In this document: piece by piece, positions 17,467 through 26,723 of the stretch
Numbering within the stretch: position 1 is the stretch's first letter
Layout: each line of letters starts with the position of its first letter
NCBI RefSeq assembly: GCF_026011715.1
Contig: NZ_BRVM01000005.1
Span: 62,001-126,000 of the forward strand
DNA from: Cytobacillus sp. NCCP-133
GTDB taxonomy: Bacteria; Bacillota; Bacilli; Bacillales; Cytobacillaceae
Length of the DNA stretch: 64,000 bases
Direction of reading: 5' to 3'
The notes under the pieces: generated by a model
What the model was told of the DNA's origin: nothing
Database searches by the model: none
The model's input: only the letters and a program-made list of their open reading frames with translations
Translations under genes and position numbers: made by a program

Positions 17467-18926
17467 AGGCGAAGAATCAGATTAAATCAACTGATAAGCA
17501 TATTGTAAACTTGGCTGAAATTGTTGGCGGCGCCCGCTCCATTCTTTATCTTAAAGAAGATTTGGTTGCCTACGACTGTGACGGATTTACCATTCATAAG
17601 CATTTGCCTAAGGCGGTTGTCTTTCCAAAAAATACACAGGAAGTTGCTGAGGTTGTTCAATACTGTTCAGAAAATAATCTCCCTTTTCTTGCAAGAGGAG
17701 CAGGAACTGGACTTAGCGGTGGAGCAATTCCGCTGAATGGAGAAATTATTATCAGTATGGTGCGGATGAAAAAGCTCATCAGTGTTGATCTGGAAAACCG
17801 CCGGGCTGTCGTGGAACCCGGGTTTGTTAACCTGATGCTGACAAATTCGATTTCAGATAAAGGCTATTATTATGCCCCGGACCCCTCAAGCCAATATTGT
17901 TGTACAATAGGCGGGAATGTGGCAGAAAATGCGGGCGGTGCACATTGCTTGAAATATGGTGTGACCACAAACCATATACTGGGTCTTGAAGTAGTCATGC
18001 CAAATGGTGAAATTGTCGAAGTTGGAAAGGACGGCATTCCGGATGCGCCGGGGTATGATTTGCTGGGTCTAATTACAGGTTCGGAAGGTACATTGGGCAT
18101 TGTTACGAAAATAACAGTCCGAATATTGAAAAATCCGGAAGGAAAGCAAACAGTACTTGCTTACTTTGATCGTGTTGAAGACGGGAGCCAGGCAGTATCA
18201 GACATTATTTCTGCAGGGATTGTGCCGGCTGCACTTGAAATGATGGATAAGACAGCAATTGAAGGGGTAGAGGCAGCAGCCTTTCCGGTGGGCCATCCAA
18301 AAGATATAGAAGCTGTTCTGCTTATAGAAGTAGATGGAATCGCTGCAGGGATTGATGAACAAATCAATCAAATTCTTGAGGTTTGCAGAAAACGGAATGT
18401 CCGTGAGGTACGTGCAGCGAAAAATGAAGAGGAGCGGGCAAGATGGTGGGCGAACCGAAAAACCGGCTTTGGTGCCATGGGAGCAATCTCCCCGGATTAT
18501 CTGGTGCAAGATGGAGTGATTCCTCGAAGCAAGCTTCCGGAAGTATTGAGCAAAATAAATCAGATTAGTGAAGAATTTGGATTAAGGATTGCCAATATTT
18601 TTCATGCTGGCGATGGAAACCTCCATCCGCTTGTACTGTTTGATGCCAGAATACCGGGAGAATCGAAAAAAGCGTTGGAAGCTGGAAGCCAGTGCCTGAA
18701 GGTATGTGCCGATGTAGGGGGAACGATTACCGGAGAGCATGGTGTCGGTATTGAAAAGCGGGAAGAAATGCGATTTGTTTTCTCCGAAGAAGAGATTGCT
18801 GCGCAGACTGATATCCGTGAAGTATTTAATCCTTATAATTTTCTTAATGCAGGGAAGCTCTTCCCATCTCCGGGACGATGTGTCGAGATAAAGAAAGAGT
18901 TAAAGGCTCAGGCAAAAATAGGGTGA
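17463..18926 (+). CDS. glcD: Glycolate oxidase catalytic subunit GlcD
   Basis: A 487-residue FAD-linked 2-hydroxy acid oxidase. It has FAD-binding signatures (RGAGTGLSGGAIP, YYAPDPSSQYCCTIGGNVAENAGG, GSEGTLGIVTKITVRI) and the C-terminal FAD-oxidase domain with NIFHAGDGNLHPLVLFD and TITGEHGVGIEKR, which hold substrate- and FAD-binding residues. It oxidises glycolate (possibly also D-lactate) to the oxo-acid. GAGGGAG lies before the GTG start. The substrate assignment rests on the context of glcEF, malate synthase G and an LctP-family permease. Confidence 0.92.
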   Translation: MKAKNQIKSTDKHIVNLAEIVGGARSILYLKEDLVAYDCDGFTIHKHLPKAVVFPKNTQEVAEVVQYCSENNLPFLARGAGTGLSGGAIPLNGEIIISMVRMKKLISVDLENRRAVVEPGFVNLMLTNSISDKGYYYAPDPSSQYCCTIGGNVAENAGGAHCLKYGVTTNHILGLEVVMPNGEIVEVGKDGIPDAPGYDLLGLITGSEGTLGIVTKITVRILKNPEGKQTVLAYFDRVEDGSQAVSDIISAGIVPAALEMMDKTAIEGVEAAAFPVGHPKDIEAVLLIEVDGIAAGIDEQINQILEVCRKRNVREVRAAKNEEERARWWANRKTGFGAMGAISPDYLVQDGVIPRSKLPEVLSKINQISEEFGLRIANIFHAGDGNLHPLVLFDARIPGESKKALEAGSQCLKVCADVGGTITGEHGVGIEKREEMRFVFSEEEIAAQTDIREVFNPYNFLNAGKLFPSPGRCVEIKKELKAQAKIG

Positions 18927-19202
18927 ACATTTTAGATTTGTAGAGCTTGTTGCTTTTGGAATGCAAAACTAAGCTTTACCATCTGAGCTGATTGCAGCAA
19001 GTGTGCAATTGACTCCTTAAAAATGCATCCGTATTTTCCTCGGGGAGTGTTTATCCTTGGATGTTTTTCAATGTTCAGCGGGAAGCATGTGAAGTGCGAG
19101 CCCCCAGGCTCCCTGCGGAAAGCAAGTGCCCGCCGGAAGTCAACAGGCTGAATGATCAGAGCAAATTAAAAAGGAAAAGAATCACAAATCACATGAAAAT
19201 TA
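18927..19202. other. Intergenic stretch with decayed repeat
   Basis: No gene seen. About 19070-19150 holds a decayed intergenic repeat (TTCAGCGGGAAG, AGGCTCCCTGCGGAAAGC, GCTGAA) similar in style to dispersed Bacillus repeats, with TTCAGC/GCTGAA ends. An imperfect hairpin (GCATCC, GGATG followed by Ts near 19023-19066) could terminate the glcEFD transcript. Confidence 0.4.
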
Positions 19203-19232
19203 TTGAAACTGATGTGAAAAGCATGCTATTAT
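19203..19232 (+). promoter_or_regulatory. Promoter of malate synthase G gene
   Basis: TTGAAA (19203-19208), an 18-base spacer and TATTAT (19227-19232) with TG before the -10. The operator dyad lies about 20 bases downstream of the predicted start of transcription. Confidence 0.55.
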
Positions 19233-19257
19233 TTTTTTAGAGAAAATAAAAAAACGC

Positions 19258-19276
19258 TGTTTGTTAATAACAAACA
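19258..19276. promoter_or_regulatory. Perfect operator dyad before glcB
   Basis: TGTTTGTTAATAACAAACA is a perfect 9-bp inverted repeat around one central base. It resembles the sites before glcE (14746) and the permease (23444). Confidence 0.7.
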
Positions 19277-19313
19277 TTAAGTGGAAAGTGAAGAACCAAG
19301 GAGGAATTGATCA

Positions 19314-21491
19314 ATGGGAAACTATGTGCAATCTGGAAAGCTGAAAGTCGCAAGCGAACTCTATGAATTTATTAATTCGGAAGCACTTCCGGAAAGCGGA
19401 GTCAATCAAGAGAATTTCTGGTCTGGATTGGAAGCGCTTTTAAATGATTTGACACCTAAAAACAAAGCATTGCTTAAAAAGCGGGATGAAATCCAGCAGC
19501 AGATAAATGCCTGGCATCGTGAACATCAAGAATTTGATTTTACTAGCTATAAAGCATTTTTAGAAAAAATCGGCTACCTTGAACCAAAAGCTGAGGATTT
19601 CAATATTACAACTGAAAATGTGGACGATGAAGTGGCTGTCCAGGCAGGCCCGCAATTGGTTGTACCTGTAAATAATGGACGCTATGCAATCAACGCTGCC
19701 AATGCACGATGGGGCAGCTTATATGATGCACTTTATGGAACTGATGCAATCAGTGAAGAGAATGGAGCGCAAAGAGGTGGCGGATATAACCCTGTCAGAG
19801 GGGAAAAGGTTATCTCCTTTGCAAGAGAATTCTTGGATAATACGGTTCCTTTAACAAACGGATCACATAAAGATGCTGTCCAATACAGGATTGAAGAAGG
19901 GAAGTTGGCGGTTGCTCAAAGCAATGGGGAAACTGCAGGCTTAAGGGATGAATCGAAGTTTGCCGGCTATCAGGGAGAGCAGGGTCAGCCGTCGGCAGTC
20001 CTCCTGAAAAATAATGGACTCCATTTTGAAATTCAGATTGACAGAAGTCACCCGATAGGTAAAACAGATGATGCTGGGGTAAAAGATGTATTGCTTGAAG
20101 CTGCAGTTACAACCATTATGGATTGTGAAGATTCTGTAACAGCCGTTGATGCCGAAGATAAGGTTCTCGTATATCGCAACTGGCTGGGACTCATGAAAGG
20201 TGACCTTTCTGCATCCTTTGTTAAAGGCAGCAAGAATCTGACTCGTACATTAAATCCTGACCGTTCGTATGTTTCTCCGGAAGGGAAGGAATTCGCGCTT
20301 TCTGGACGTTCGCTTATGTTCATACGCAACGTAGGCCATTTAATGTCAAATAGTGCGATTTTGGATGAAAACGGGCATGAAATACAGGAAGGTATTCTTG
20401 ATACAGTTGTAACCAGCTTGATCGCGAAGCATACATTGCTCGGAAATGGCCCTTACCAGAATTCTTCCGAAGGTTCAATCTATATTGTTAAACCTAAAAT
20501 GCACGGTTCTAAAGAGGTAGCTTTTGCCAATGAGTTATTTGACCGTACAGAAGATTTGCTTGGACTGGAACGCAATACAATAAAAATTGGCGTGATGGAT
20601 GAAGAACGCCGCACTTCCTTAAATCTTAAAGCTTGCATCCGTGAAGTAAAGGATCGGATCGTATTTATTAATACTGGGTTCCTTGACCGCACTGGGGATG
20701 AAATGCATACATCCATGGAAGCTGGCCCAATGATCCGCAAAAATGATATGAAATCAACTGCATGGCTTAAAGGATATGAAAGGTCCAATGTTAACACTGG
20801 ACTTGAAACAGGATTCCAGGGCCGTGCACAAATCGGAAAAGGAATGTGGGCTATGCCGGATATGATGGCAGATATGATGGAGCAAAAAATTGGCCACTTG
20901 AATGCAGGAGCGAACACTGCCTGGGTTCCATCTCCTACAGCTGCAACCCTTCATGCATTGCATTATCATCAGGTTGATGTGTCACAAGTTCAAAATAAGC
21001 TGATGGAGAAAATCTCTGATCTTCGCGATGATATCCTTCAAATACCGGTCGATGACAATCCACAATGGAGCCTGGAGGAAATCCAGGAAGAGCTGGACAA
21101 TAACGCACAGGGTATTTTAGGGTATGTTGTCCGCTGGGTTGAACAAGGGATTGGATGTTCAAAAGTTCCTGATATCAACAATATTGGCTTGATGGAAGAC
21201 CGTGCGACATTGAGGATTTCCAGTCAGCATGTAGCGAACTGGCTGCATCATGGCATTTGTACAAAGGAACAGGTACTCGAAACTCTTAAGAAAATGGCCA
21301 AGGTTGTAGACGAGCAAAACGCTGGAGATGAAGCTTACCGCCCAATGGCTGCAGATTTTGATAACTCTGTTGCATTCATTGCCGCTTGTGATCTTGTATT
21401 TGATGGATATGACCAGCCAAATGGATACACAGAACCAATTCTTCACCGCCGCCGTCTTGAGGCAAAAACCAAGTTTGCAGTACAGCAATAA
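19314..21491 (+). CDS. glcB: Malate synthase G
   Basis: A 725-residue malate synthase G, which condenses glyoxylate with acetyl-CoA to malate. The length is the usual one for isoform G. Recognisable parts are [23 protein letters not shown]-like sequence near residue 120, [18 protein letters not shown] near 265, [13 protein letters not shown] near 335, the glyoxylate/Mg site region ([40 protein letters not shown] near 430-470) and [16 protein letters not shown] near 545. A clean AAGGAGG site precedes the ATG. It consumes the glyoxylate made by GlcDEF, so the two units together turn glycolate into a TCA intermediate. Confidence 0.95.
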   Translation: MGNYVQSGKLKVASELYEFINSEALPESGVNQENFWSGLEALLNDLTPKNKALLKKRDEIQQQINAWHREHQEFDFTSYKAFLEKIGYLEPKAEDFNITTENVDDEVAVQAGPQLVVPVNNGRYAINAANARWGSLYDALYGTDAISEENGAQRGGGYNPVRGEKVISFAREFLDNTVPLTNGSHKDAVQYRIEEGKLAVAQSNGETAGLRDESKFAGYQGEQGQPSAVLLKNNGLHFEIQIDRSHPIGKTDDAGVKDVLLEAAVTTIMDCEDSVTAVDAEDKVLVYRNWLGLMKGDLSASFVKGSKNLTRTLNPDRSYVSPEGKEFALSGRSLMFIRNVGHLMSNSAILDENGHEIQEGILDTVVTSLIAKHTLLGNGPYQNSSEGSIYIVKPKMHGSKEVAFANELFDRTEDLLGLERNTIKIGVMDEERRTSLNLKACIREVKDRIVFINTGFLDRTGDEMHTSMEAGPMIRKNDMKSTAWLKGYERSNVNTGLETGFQGRAQIGKGMWAMPDMMADMMEQKIGHLNAGANTAWVPSPTAATLHALHYHQVDVSQVQNKLMEKISDLRDDILQIPVDDNPQWSLEEIQEELDNNAQGILGYVVRWVEQGIGCSKVPDINNIGLMEDRATLRISSQHVANWLHHGICTKEQVLETLKKMAKVVDEQNAGDEAYRPMAADFDNSVAFIAACDLVFDGYDQPNGYTEPILHRRRLEAKTKFAVQQ

Positions 21492-21504
21492 TTTCTTTAA
21501 AGGG

Positions 21505-21535
21505 AAACAGGGCATTTTTATGCCCTGTTTTTATA
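21505..21535 (+). terminator. Terminator of glcB
   Basis: Perfect 10-bp arms AAACAGGGCA and TGCCCTGTTT, 6-base loop, then Ts. Confidence 0.9.
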
Positions 21536-21596
21536 AGAATACTTATCCAACAGTCAAAGTTAACCGAGATAACAGAATAGAAGGGAGACCGTTTTC

Positions 21597-22376
21597 ATGA
21601 AATTTACAAGATTTGAAGTTGAATCAACGGTACATACAGGTGTAATGGAAAATGAAACAATTAAAGAGATTAAAGGTAATATGTTTGGAGAATGGGAGTT
21701 TACGGGCAATGCATTTGCCAAAGATGAGGTTAAGCTGCTTGCTCCGATAGTTCCCAATCAGATTATAGGCATCGGAGCAAACTATGTGTCGGCAAAAATA
21801 GATCTGCCGGAAGAGCTCCCTGCAATTCCTGTTTTCTTTTTTAAGCCTGGTTCCTCAGTTATTGGACCAGAAGAAAAAATTGTTATACCAAAAGACATAG
21901 AGCAGGTGAAGTTTGAGTCGGAATTAGCTGTTATCATAGGAAAAGATGCAAAGAGTGTACCCGAAGAGGATGTGCTTGACTATGTCTTCGGCTATAGTGT
22001 AGGGAATGATGTTACAGCACCTCAGTTCTTCCATAGTGACGGACATTGGACGATAGGAAAAGCATTTGACACTTTTACTCCGCTGGGACCAGTTATTGAA
22101 ACAGAACTAGATCCTTTCAGCGTGCATGTAGAGGCAAAATTAAACGGAGAAGAAAAGCAGAACAGCAATACAGATTTGATGATAATTTCTATCCGTAAAA
22201 TGATTTCCTACCTGACTAATGTCATGACGCTAAAGCCGGGTGATGTAATCCTTACAGGCAGTCCGGTTGGAGCTGAAATGGTCGGTCCAGGTGATGTCAT
22301 TGAATGTGAAATAAAAGGAATTGGGACTCTCCGCAACACGTTTGCAGCAGCGCGTGAAAGCGTCAAGTCCGTCTAA
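21597..22376 (+). CDS. Fumarylacetoacetate hydrolase (FAH) family enzyme
   Basis: A 259-residue member of the FAH superfamily, metal-dependent enzymes that hydrolyse, decarboxylate or isomerise small oxo-acids. The conserved core includes GIGANYVSAKI near residue 59, FFKPGSSVIGPEE, KFESELAVIIGKDAKSV (acidic metal ligands), YSVGNDVTA and LKPGDVILTGSP...GDVIECEI. AGAAGGGAG lies nine bases before the ATG. It sits between glcB and the IclR gene; a role in handling oxo-acids such as oxaloacetate or a glycolate-derived by-product is plausible but unproven. Confidence 0.85.
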   Translation: MKFTRFEVESTVHTGVMENETIKEIKGNMFGEWEFTGNAFAKDEVKLLAPIVPNQIIGIGANYVSAKIDLPEELPAIPVFFFKPGSSVIGPEEKIVIPKDIEQVKFESELAVIIGKDAKSVPEEDVLDYVFGYSVGNDVTAPQFFHSDGHWTIGKAFDTFTPLGPVIETELDPFSVHVEAKLNGEEKQNSNTDLMIISIRKMISYLTNVMTLKPGDVILTGSPVGAEMVGPGDVIECEIKGIGTLRNTFAAARESVKSV

Positions 22377-22446
22377 ACCTAAACTCTTTAGGGCTTGTAT
22401 GCTATAATGTTTTGGAGATAAAGGTTTTACACCAGAGGTGAGCGAT

Positions 22447-23223
22447 TTGGAAAGAGAGAATATGGTTAAATCTGTTAGCAGGGCCCTGGATATCATTACA
22501 CTGGTGAGCCTGAAAAAAGGCGGTCTTGGAGTTACAGAGATAGCTAAACAGATAGACATTAATAAAAGTTCTGTATACAGAATCCTATCTACCCTGGTGC
22601 AATATGGGTATATCGAACAAGATGGCGATACAGGCAAATACAAGCTTGGCTATAAGTTCCTAGAAATCAGTTCAAAACTTCTTGACTCCATCGATTTAAG
22701 GGCGGAGGCAAGGCCGTTTTTGCAGGAACTTGAAAATGAGACTAACGAAGTTATTCATTTAGTTGTATACGATCAAGGAGAAGTTGTATATATCGAAAAG
22801 CTGGAAGGAAATGAAACCTTGAGAATGCACTCTAAAGTAGGGAAAAGGGCGCCTATGCATTGCACGTCAGTAGGAAAAGCCATCCTTGCGCACCTGCCAT
22901 CAAGTGTCGTCATTGATATTTTGGATCGGAAAGGAATGCCTGTTCATACGGATAAAACAATCACAGATAAAGAAGAATTCCTTAAGGAACTCAGCCACGT
23001 CAGGCAAAGTGGCTATGCGCTGGATCTGGAGGAAAATGAATATGGGATTACATGTGTAGCAGCTCCCATTTTTGACCACCTGGGAAAGGTAGTTGCGGCA
23101 GTCAGTATTTCAGGCCCTACTATGAGAATGACCGATGATCGGCTTAAAATGCTTAAATCGATTATGGTTAGGAGAGGGAAAGAAATATCTTCCCGTTTGG
23201 GTCATGTTACCCCTATAAGTTAG
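22447..23223 (+). CDS. IclR-family transcriptional regulator
   Basis: A 258-residue regulator with an N-terminal winged helix (SVSRALDIITLVSLKKGGLGV, IAKQIDINKSSVYRILSTLVQYGYIEQ) and a C-terminal IclR effector domain (ETNEVIHLVVYDQGEVVYIEK, GKRAPMHCTSVGKAILA, GYALDLEENEYGITCVAAPIFD). IclR proteins often control glyoxylate or aromatic acid use. TTG 22447 is six bases after AGAGGTG. TATAAT at 22403 may be its -10. It could regulate the upstream FAH gene or the downstream permease gene; two regulators in one locus suggests two inducers. Confidence 0.88.
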   Translation: MERENMVKSVSRALDIITLVSLKKGGLGVTEIAKQIDINKSSVYRILSTLVQYGYIEQDGDTGKYKLGYKFLEISSKLLDSIDLRAEARPFLQELENETNEVIHLVVYDQGEVVYIEKLEGNETLRMHSKVGKRAPMHCTSVGKAILAHLPSSVVIDILDRKGMPVHTDKTITDKEEFLKELSHVRQSGYALDLEENEYGITCVAAPIFDHLGKVVAAVSISGPTMRMTDDRLKMLKSIMVRRGKEISSRLGHVTPIS

Positions 23224-23227
23224 TTGG

Positions 23228-23276
23228 ATTTGCCCGATAAATCTTTTATTAAAGATATATCGGGCAAATTTTTTTG
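23228..23276 (+). terminator. Terminator of the IclR gene
   Basis: Arms ATTTGCCCGATA and TATCGGGCAAAT, 18-base loop, then seven Ts. Confidence 0.9.
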
Positions 23277-23331
23277 TATATATATACTAAATTTTTAATC
23301 AAAATGTATAAACTAAATTTTAAGAAAATTA

Positions 23332-23359
23332 TTGAAATTACGAAAAAGGTCTGTATAAT
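23332..23359 (+). promoter_or_regulatory. Promoter of the LctP-family permease gene
   Basis: TTGAAA (23332-23337), 16-base spacer, TATAAT (23354-23359). Downstream lie further TTGTT/AACAA dyads (23378-23391 and the operator at 23444). Confidence 0.6.
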
Positions 23360-23443
23360 TAAGGATAGCACGAACCATTGTTGTATAACAAGAACGTTAT
23401 AGTTGTATAACAGTGTTTCGTTGTTCGCAACAAATTGCAATTA

Positions 23444-23464
23444 TTGTTCGCTATTACAAAACAA
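23444..23464. promoter_or_regulatory. Operator candidate before the permease gene
   Basis: TTGTTCGCTATTACAAAACA (continuing by one base) shares its right half exactly with the site before glcE (14746) and touches the AAAGGAGG ribosome site. Confidence 0.6.
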
Positions 23465-23481
23465 AGGAGGAAATGTGTTTT

Positions 23482-25272
23482 ATGGGTACAGGGATGTTAT
23501 CTTTTTTATCTCTATTGCCGATTATTGCAGTGGCAGTGTTCCTTGTGGGACTGAGATGGCCGGCAAGTAATGCGATGCCGATTTCTTACATCGTTGCAGT
23601 TGGCCTGGCCTTGTTTGTCTGGAAAGTGCCTGGTGCAAATGTCGCAGCTGCATCAATTAATGGCCTTGTTGTAGCTGGGACTCTTCTTTACATTATTTTT
23701 GGGGCAATTCTGCTTCTCAATACCCTACAGGAAAGCGGAGGTATTAAAACGATCCGCCAGGGTTTCACTGATATTTCAGGTGACCGCAGAATACAGGTAA
23801 TCATCATAGCATGGCTATTCGGTTCCTTCATTGAAGGGTCTGCCGGTTTCGGTACTCCTGCGGCTGTAGCAGTACCACTGCTTGTTGGCTTGGGATTCCC
23901 TGCAATGGCAGCTGTTGTAGCCGGAATGGTTATTCAAAGTACGCCAGTTTCTTTTGGTGCAGTGGGTACCCCAATGCTTGTTGGTGTACAAACGGGTTTA
24001 TCTGCAGATCCGGCTATTACCAATGACTTCCTTGCTCTTACTACATTAATTGCAGGTAAGGTTGCAATTCTCCATATGATCGCCGGTACGCTTGTTCCAA
24101 TATTTGTTGTAGCATTAATGACAAGATTTTTTGGAAAGAATAAGTCGTTTACAGAGGGCATCAAAGTCTGGAAATTCGCCTTGTTTGCATCCTTCTCCAT
24201 GACTATACCTTATGTAATTGTTGCAAATGTTTTGGGGCCAGAGTTCCCATCTATGATTGGCGGACTTGTCGGTCTGGCAATCGTCGTTTTTGCTGCGAAA
24301 AAAGGTTTCTTAATGCCTCCTAAAGATCAGGAGTGGGATTTTGAAGAGAAATCCAAATGGGATCCTGAATGGATAGGATCGCTGGAAATCAAAGATATTG
24401 CTCACAAAAGCGGCAGCATGAGCATGTTTCGTGCCTGGGCTCCTTATATATTAGTGGGCTTGTTCCTGGTATTAACTCGTTTGAAAACGCTTCCTTTAAT
24501 GGAGTGGCTTCAAGCATGGACTGTAAAGTTTGAAAATATTTTTGAATCGGGCATAACTGCAAGCTTCCAGCCTCTGTATTTGCCAGGAACCATTTTCATT
24601 GTCGTTTCACTCATCACTTATTTTATTCATGGAATGAATGCAAGCGGTTATAAACGTGCATGGTCGCAATCTGGAAAGACAATGATTGCAGCCTCAACAG
24701 CACTTATATTTACGGTTCCAATGGTACAGGTTTTCTTGAATTCTGGTGGCGGTGCTGCTGGATACGATAAAATGCCAATTGAATTGGCGAATGGTGTAGC
24801 AGCCCTGGCTGGAGAATATTGGCCGTTTTTCTCTACCTTTATTGGTGGAATTGGCGCTTTTATCGCAGGAAGCAATACGGTAAGCAATATGATGTTTTCG
24901 CTATTCCAGCATGATGTAGGATCTCAGATTGGCGTTGATGCAACATGGATTGTTGCCCTTCAGGCAGTTGGCGGGGCAGCTGGTAACATGATATGTGTGC
25001 ATAACGTTGTAGCCGCATCCGCCGTAGTTGGCCTCGTTGGAAAAGAGGGAGCGGTAATCCGGAAAACGCTATTCCCATTCTTCTATTACGCCCTATTAAC
25101 AGGTTCTGTTGGCTATTCGATTGTATGGTATTCACAAAAAGGCATCTTCAACCTTGGATCTTTCATTGCTGTCGGCATTGCTGTAGCAGCAGTATATATT
25201 ATTGCTACGAATAACAGACGCTCCAACATGATTTTGCCTCCACCTTCAATGAATGTAAAGTCAGCTAAATAG
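23482..25272 (+). CDS. LctP-family permease, probable glycolate/lactate importer
   Basis: A 596-residue polytopic membrane protein of the L-lactate permease family (LldP/GlcA), with about 12-14 hydrophobic segments and conserved [21 protein letters not shown] (near residue 115), [16 protein letters not shown] and [23 protein letters not shown]. The family imports lactate and glycolate by proton symport. Its place in the glycolate locus, with a shared operator, favours the glycolate permease GlcA. ATG 23482 is 11 bases after AAAGGAGG; ATG 23473 is too close. Confidence 0.88.
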   Translation: MGTGMLSFLSLLPIIAVAVFLVGLRWPASNAMPISYIVAVGLALFVWKVPGANVAAASINGLVVAGTLLYIIFGAILLLNTLQESGGIKTIRQGFTDISGDRRIQVIIIAWLFGSFIEGSAGFGTPAAVAVPLLVGLGFPAMAAVVAGMVIQSTPVSFGAVGTPMLVGVQTGLSADPAITNDFLALTTLIAGKVAILHMIAGTLVPIFVVALMTRFFGKNKSFTEGIKVWKFALFASFSMTIPYVIVANVLGPEFPSMIGGLVGLAIVVFAAKKGFLMPPKDQEWDFEEKSKWDPEWIGSLEIKDIAHKSGSMSMFRAWAPYILVGLFLVLTRLKTLPLMEWLQAWTVKFENIFESGITASFQPLYLPGTIFIVVSLITYFIHGMNASGYKRAWSQSGKTMIAASTALIFTVPMVQVFLNSGGGAAGYDKMPIELANGVAALAGEYWPFFSTFIGGIGAFIAGSNTVSNMMFSLFQHDVGSQIGVDATWIVALQAVGGAAGNMICVHNVVAASAVVGLVGKEGAVIRKTLFPFFYYALLTGSVGYSIVWYSQKGIFNLGSFIAVGIAVAAVYIIATNNRRSNMILPPPSMNVKSAK

Positions 25273-25283
25273 ATATTTTTCTG

Positions 25284-25318
25284 AACTGGCTCAGCTCTTA
25301 TGCTGAGTCAGTTTTTTA
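25284..25318 (+). terminator. Terminator of the permease gene
   Basis: Arms AACTGGCTCAGC and GCTGAGTCAGTT with one G-T pair, 6-base loop, then Ts. Confidence 0.88.
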
Positions 25319-25399
25319 ATGGATTTAAAATTTTACAAAATAATGTCTAATGCCCCTTCTCTTTTCCAAATCCTTGTAATATAATCTAATTGTATTAAC

Positions 25400-25420
25400 T
25401 GTACTATGAATGATAGTACA
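25400..25420. promoter_or_regulatory. Operator of the YtrA-like operon
   Basis: Inverted repeat TGTACTAT / ATAGTACA with a 5-base spacer, nested in AACTGTA...TACAGTT-like outer arms. It lies between a possible -10 (TATAAT, 25380-25385) and the regulator start, the position expected for autorepression by a YtrA-type protein. Confidence 0.6.
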
Positions 25421-25444
25421 CTATATACAGTTGGGAGGGTTAGC

Positions 25445-25843
25445 ATGTTTGAATTAGACGTAAGGAGCCGGAAGCCTATATATGAACAATTGGTTGAACG
25501 GTTAAAAGAGCTGATCATTACAGAGGTTTTAAAGGCTGATGAACAGCTCCCTTCCGTTCGAATGCTGGCCCAGCAGCTGACAATCAATCCAAATACCATT
25601 CAAAAGGCATACAGAGAACTTGAATCTCAAGGGTATATTTATTCTATTAAAGGAAAAGGAAGTTTTGTCAGTCCTGCAACTCCCAACCAAAATAGTGAAA
25701 AAATTATAAAAGTGAAAACAGAACTATCGAAACTCATCTCAGAAGCACTCTATCTCGGCATCACAGCCGATGAATTATTCAAGATGATAAAAGAAATTGA
25801 CACAATCGTAGGGGGAGGGATTGAAAATGATCAAAATCAGTAA
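25445..25843 (+). CDS. YtrA-subfamily GntR regulator
   Basis: A 132-residue repressor with a GntR winged helix (about residues 1-72; SRKPIYEQLVERLKELI, LPSVRMLAQQLTINPNTIQKAYREL, YSIKGKGSFV) and the very short C-terminal tail typical of the YtrA subfamily. Such proteins regulate adjacent ABC transporter genes. GGGAGGG precedes the ATG. Its end overlaps the ATPase gene by 17 bases, so they form one operon. Confidence 0.9.
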   Translation: MFELDVRSRKPIYEQLVERLKELIITEVLKADEQLPSVRMLAQQLTINPNTIQKAYRELESQGYIYSIKGKGSFVSPATPNQNSEKIIKVKTELSKLISEALYLGITADELFKMIKEIDTIVGGGIENDQNQ

Positions 25844-26723
25844 TGTCCGGAAATCTTTTGAGGAATTGGAAGCGATCGAAAAGATCAGCATTCATGTGAA
25901 CAAAGGATCAATTTATGGGCTGCTGGGGTCTAACGGGGCAGGCAAAACAACACTTTTGAAATTATTGACGGGCATTTATGTACAGGATGAAGGATCCGTT
26001 ACGATTGATGGCCAGCAGGTTTTTGAAAATGCATCTATAAAAGAAAAGATTTTTTTTATCCAAGATCATCCTTATTTTCTTCCCCAATATACGGTAAAGC
26101 AAATGGCACATTTCTATAAAAGTATTTATAGCGGCTGGGATCATGTCCGTTTTAAAGAGCTGGCAGCTATTTTTGAATTGGATATAAATAAAAAAATCCA
26201 TAGATTTTCAAAAGGGGTTCAGAGACAGGCAGCCTTTATTCTTGCATTATCTGCCAGACCTGAAGTATTAATCCTGGATGAACCTATGGATGGACTCGAC
26301 CCTGTTATGAGGAAAAAGGTCAAAAACCTGATCATAGACGAAGTCGCTGCTAGAGAAATGACTGTTTTGATTTCTTCTCATAATTTACGTGAAGTGGAAG
26401 ATTTGTGTGACTATATAGCTATTATGCATAAGGGAAACTTAATCATTGAAAAAGATCTAGATGACCTTAAAACGGATACTCATAAAATTCAAGTAGCTTT
26501 CAAAGGCTCCATGCCCGCCATCTTTGATTCTATGAAAATACTACATAAAGAAAAAAGGGGCAGCGTCATGATCTGTATTGTCAAGGGAGAGGCAGGGGAA
26601 ATCTTGGAATACGTTCAGCGATTTAAGCCGGTCATTTTCGATTTGCTTCCCCTGACACTTGAAGAGATTTTTATTTACGAAATGGGGGATGTTGGATATG
26701 CAGTCCAAAATATCCTTGGTTAA
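25827..26723 (+). CDS. ABC transporter ATP-binding protein (YtrB-like)
   Basis: A 298-residue ABC ATPase. Walker A GSNGAGKTTLL (near residue 36), Q-loop region FIQDHPYF, signature FSKGVQRQ (unusual in place of LSGGQ), Walker B VLILDEPMDGLDP and H-switch SSHN are all present. The C-terminal 70 residues (KIQVAFKGSMPAIFDSMKIL) form a small extra domain seen in exporter-type ATPases. ATG 25827 is seven bases after GGGGGAGGG. It should energise the permease encoded immediately downstream (26-base overlap). Confidence 0.92.
   Translation: MIKISNVRKSFEELEAIEKISIHVNKGSIYGLLGSNGAGKTTLLKLLTGIYVQDEGSVTIDGQQVFENASIKEKIFFIQDHPYFLPQYTVKQMAHFYKSIYSGWDHVRFKELAAIFELDINKKIHRFSKGVQRQAAFILALSARPEVLILDEPMDGLDPVMRKKVKNLIIDEVAAREMTVLISSHNLREVEDLCDYIAIMHKGNLIIEKDLDDLKTDTHKIQVAFKGSMPAIFDSMKILHKEKRGSVMICIVKGEAGEILEYVQRFKPVIFDLLPLTLEEIFIYEMGDVGYAVQNILG

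Noticed and set aside
18927-19202. Insertion sequence remnant
   Set aside because: Short inverted ends are visible, but there is no transposase homology or target duplication, so I call it only a decayed intergenic repeat.
20480-20917. Long minus-strand open frame inside malate synthase G
   Set aside because: Shadow frame of a strongly conserved gene; no ribosome site and no recognisable product.
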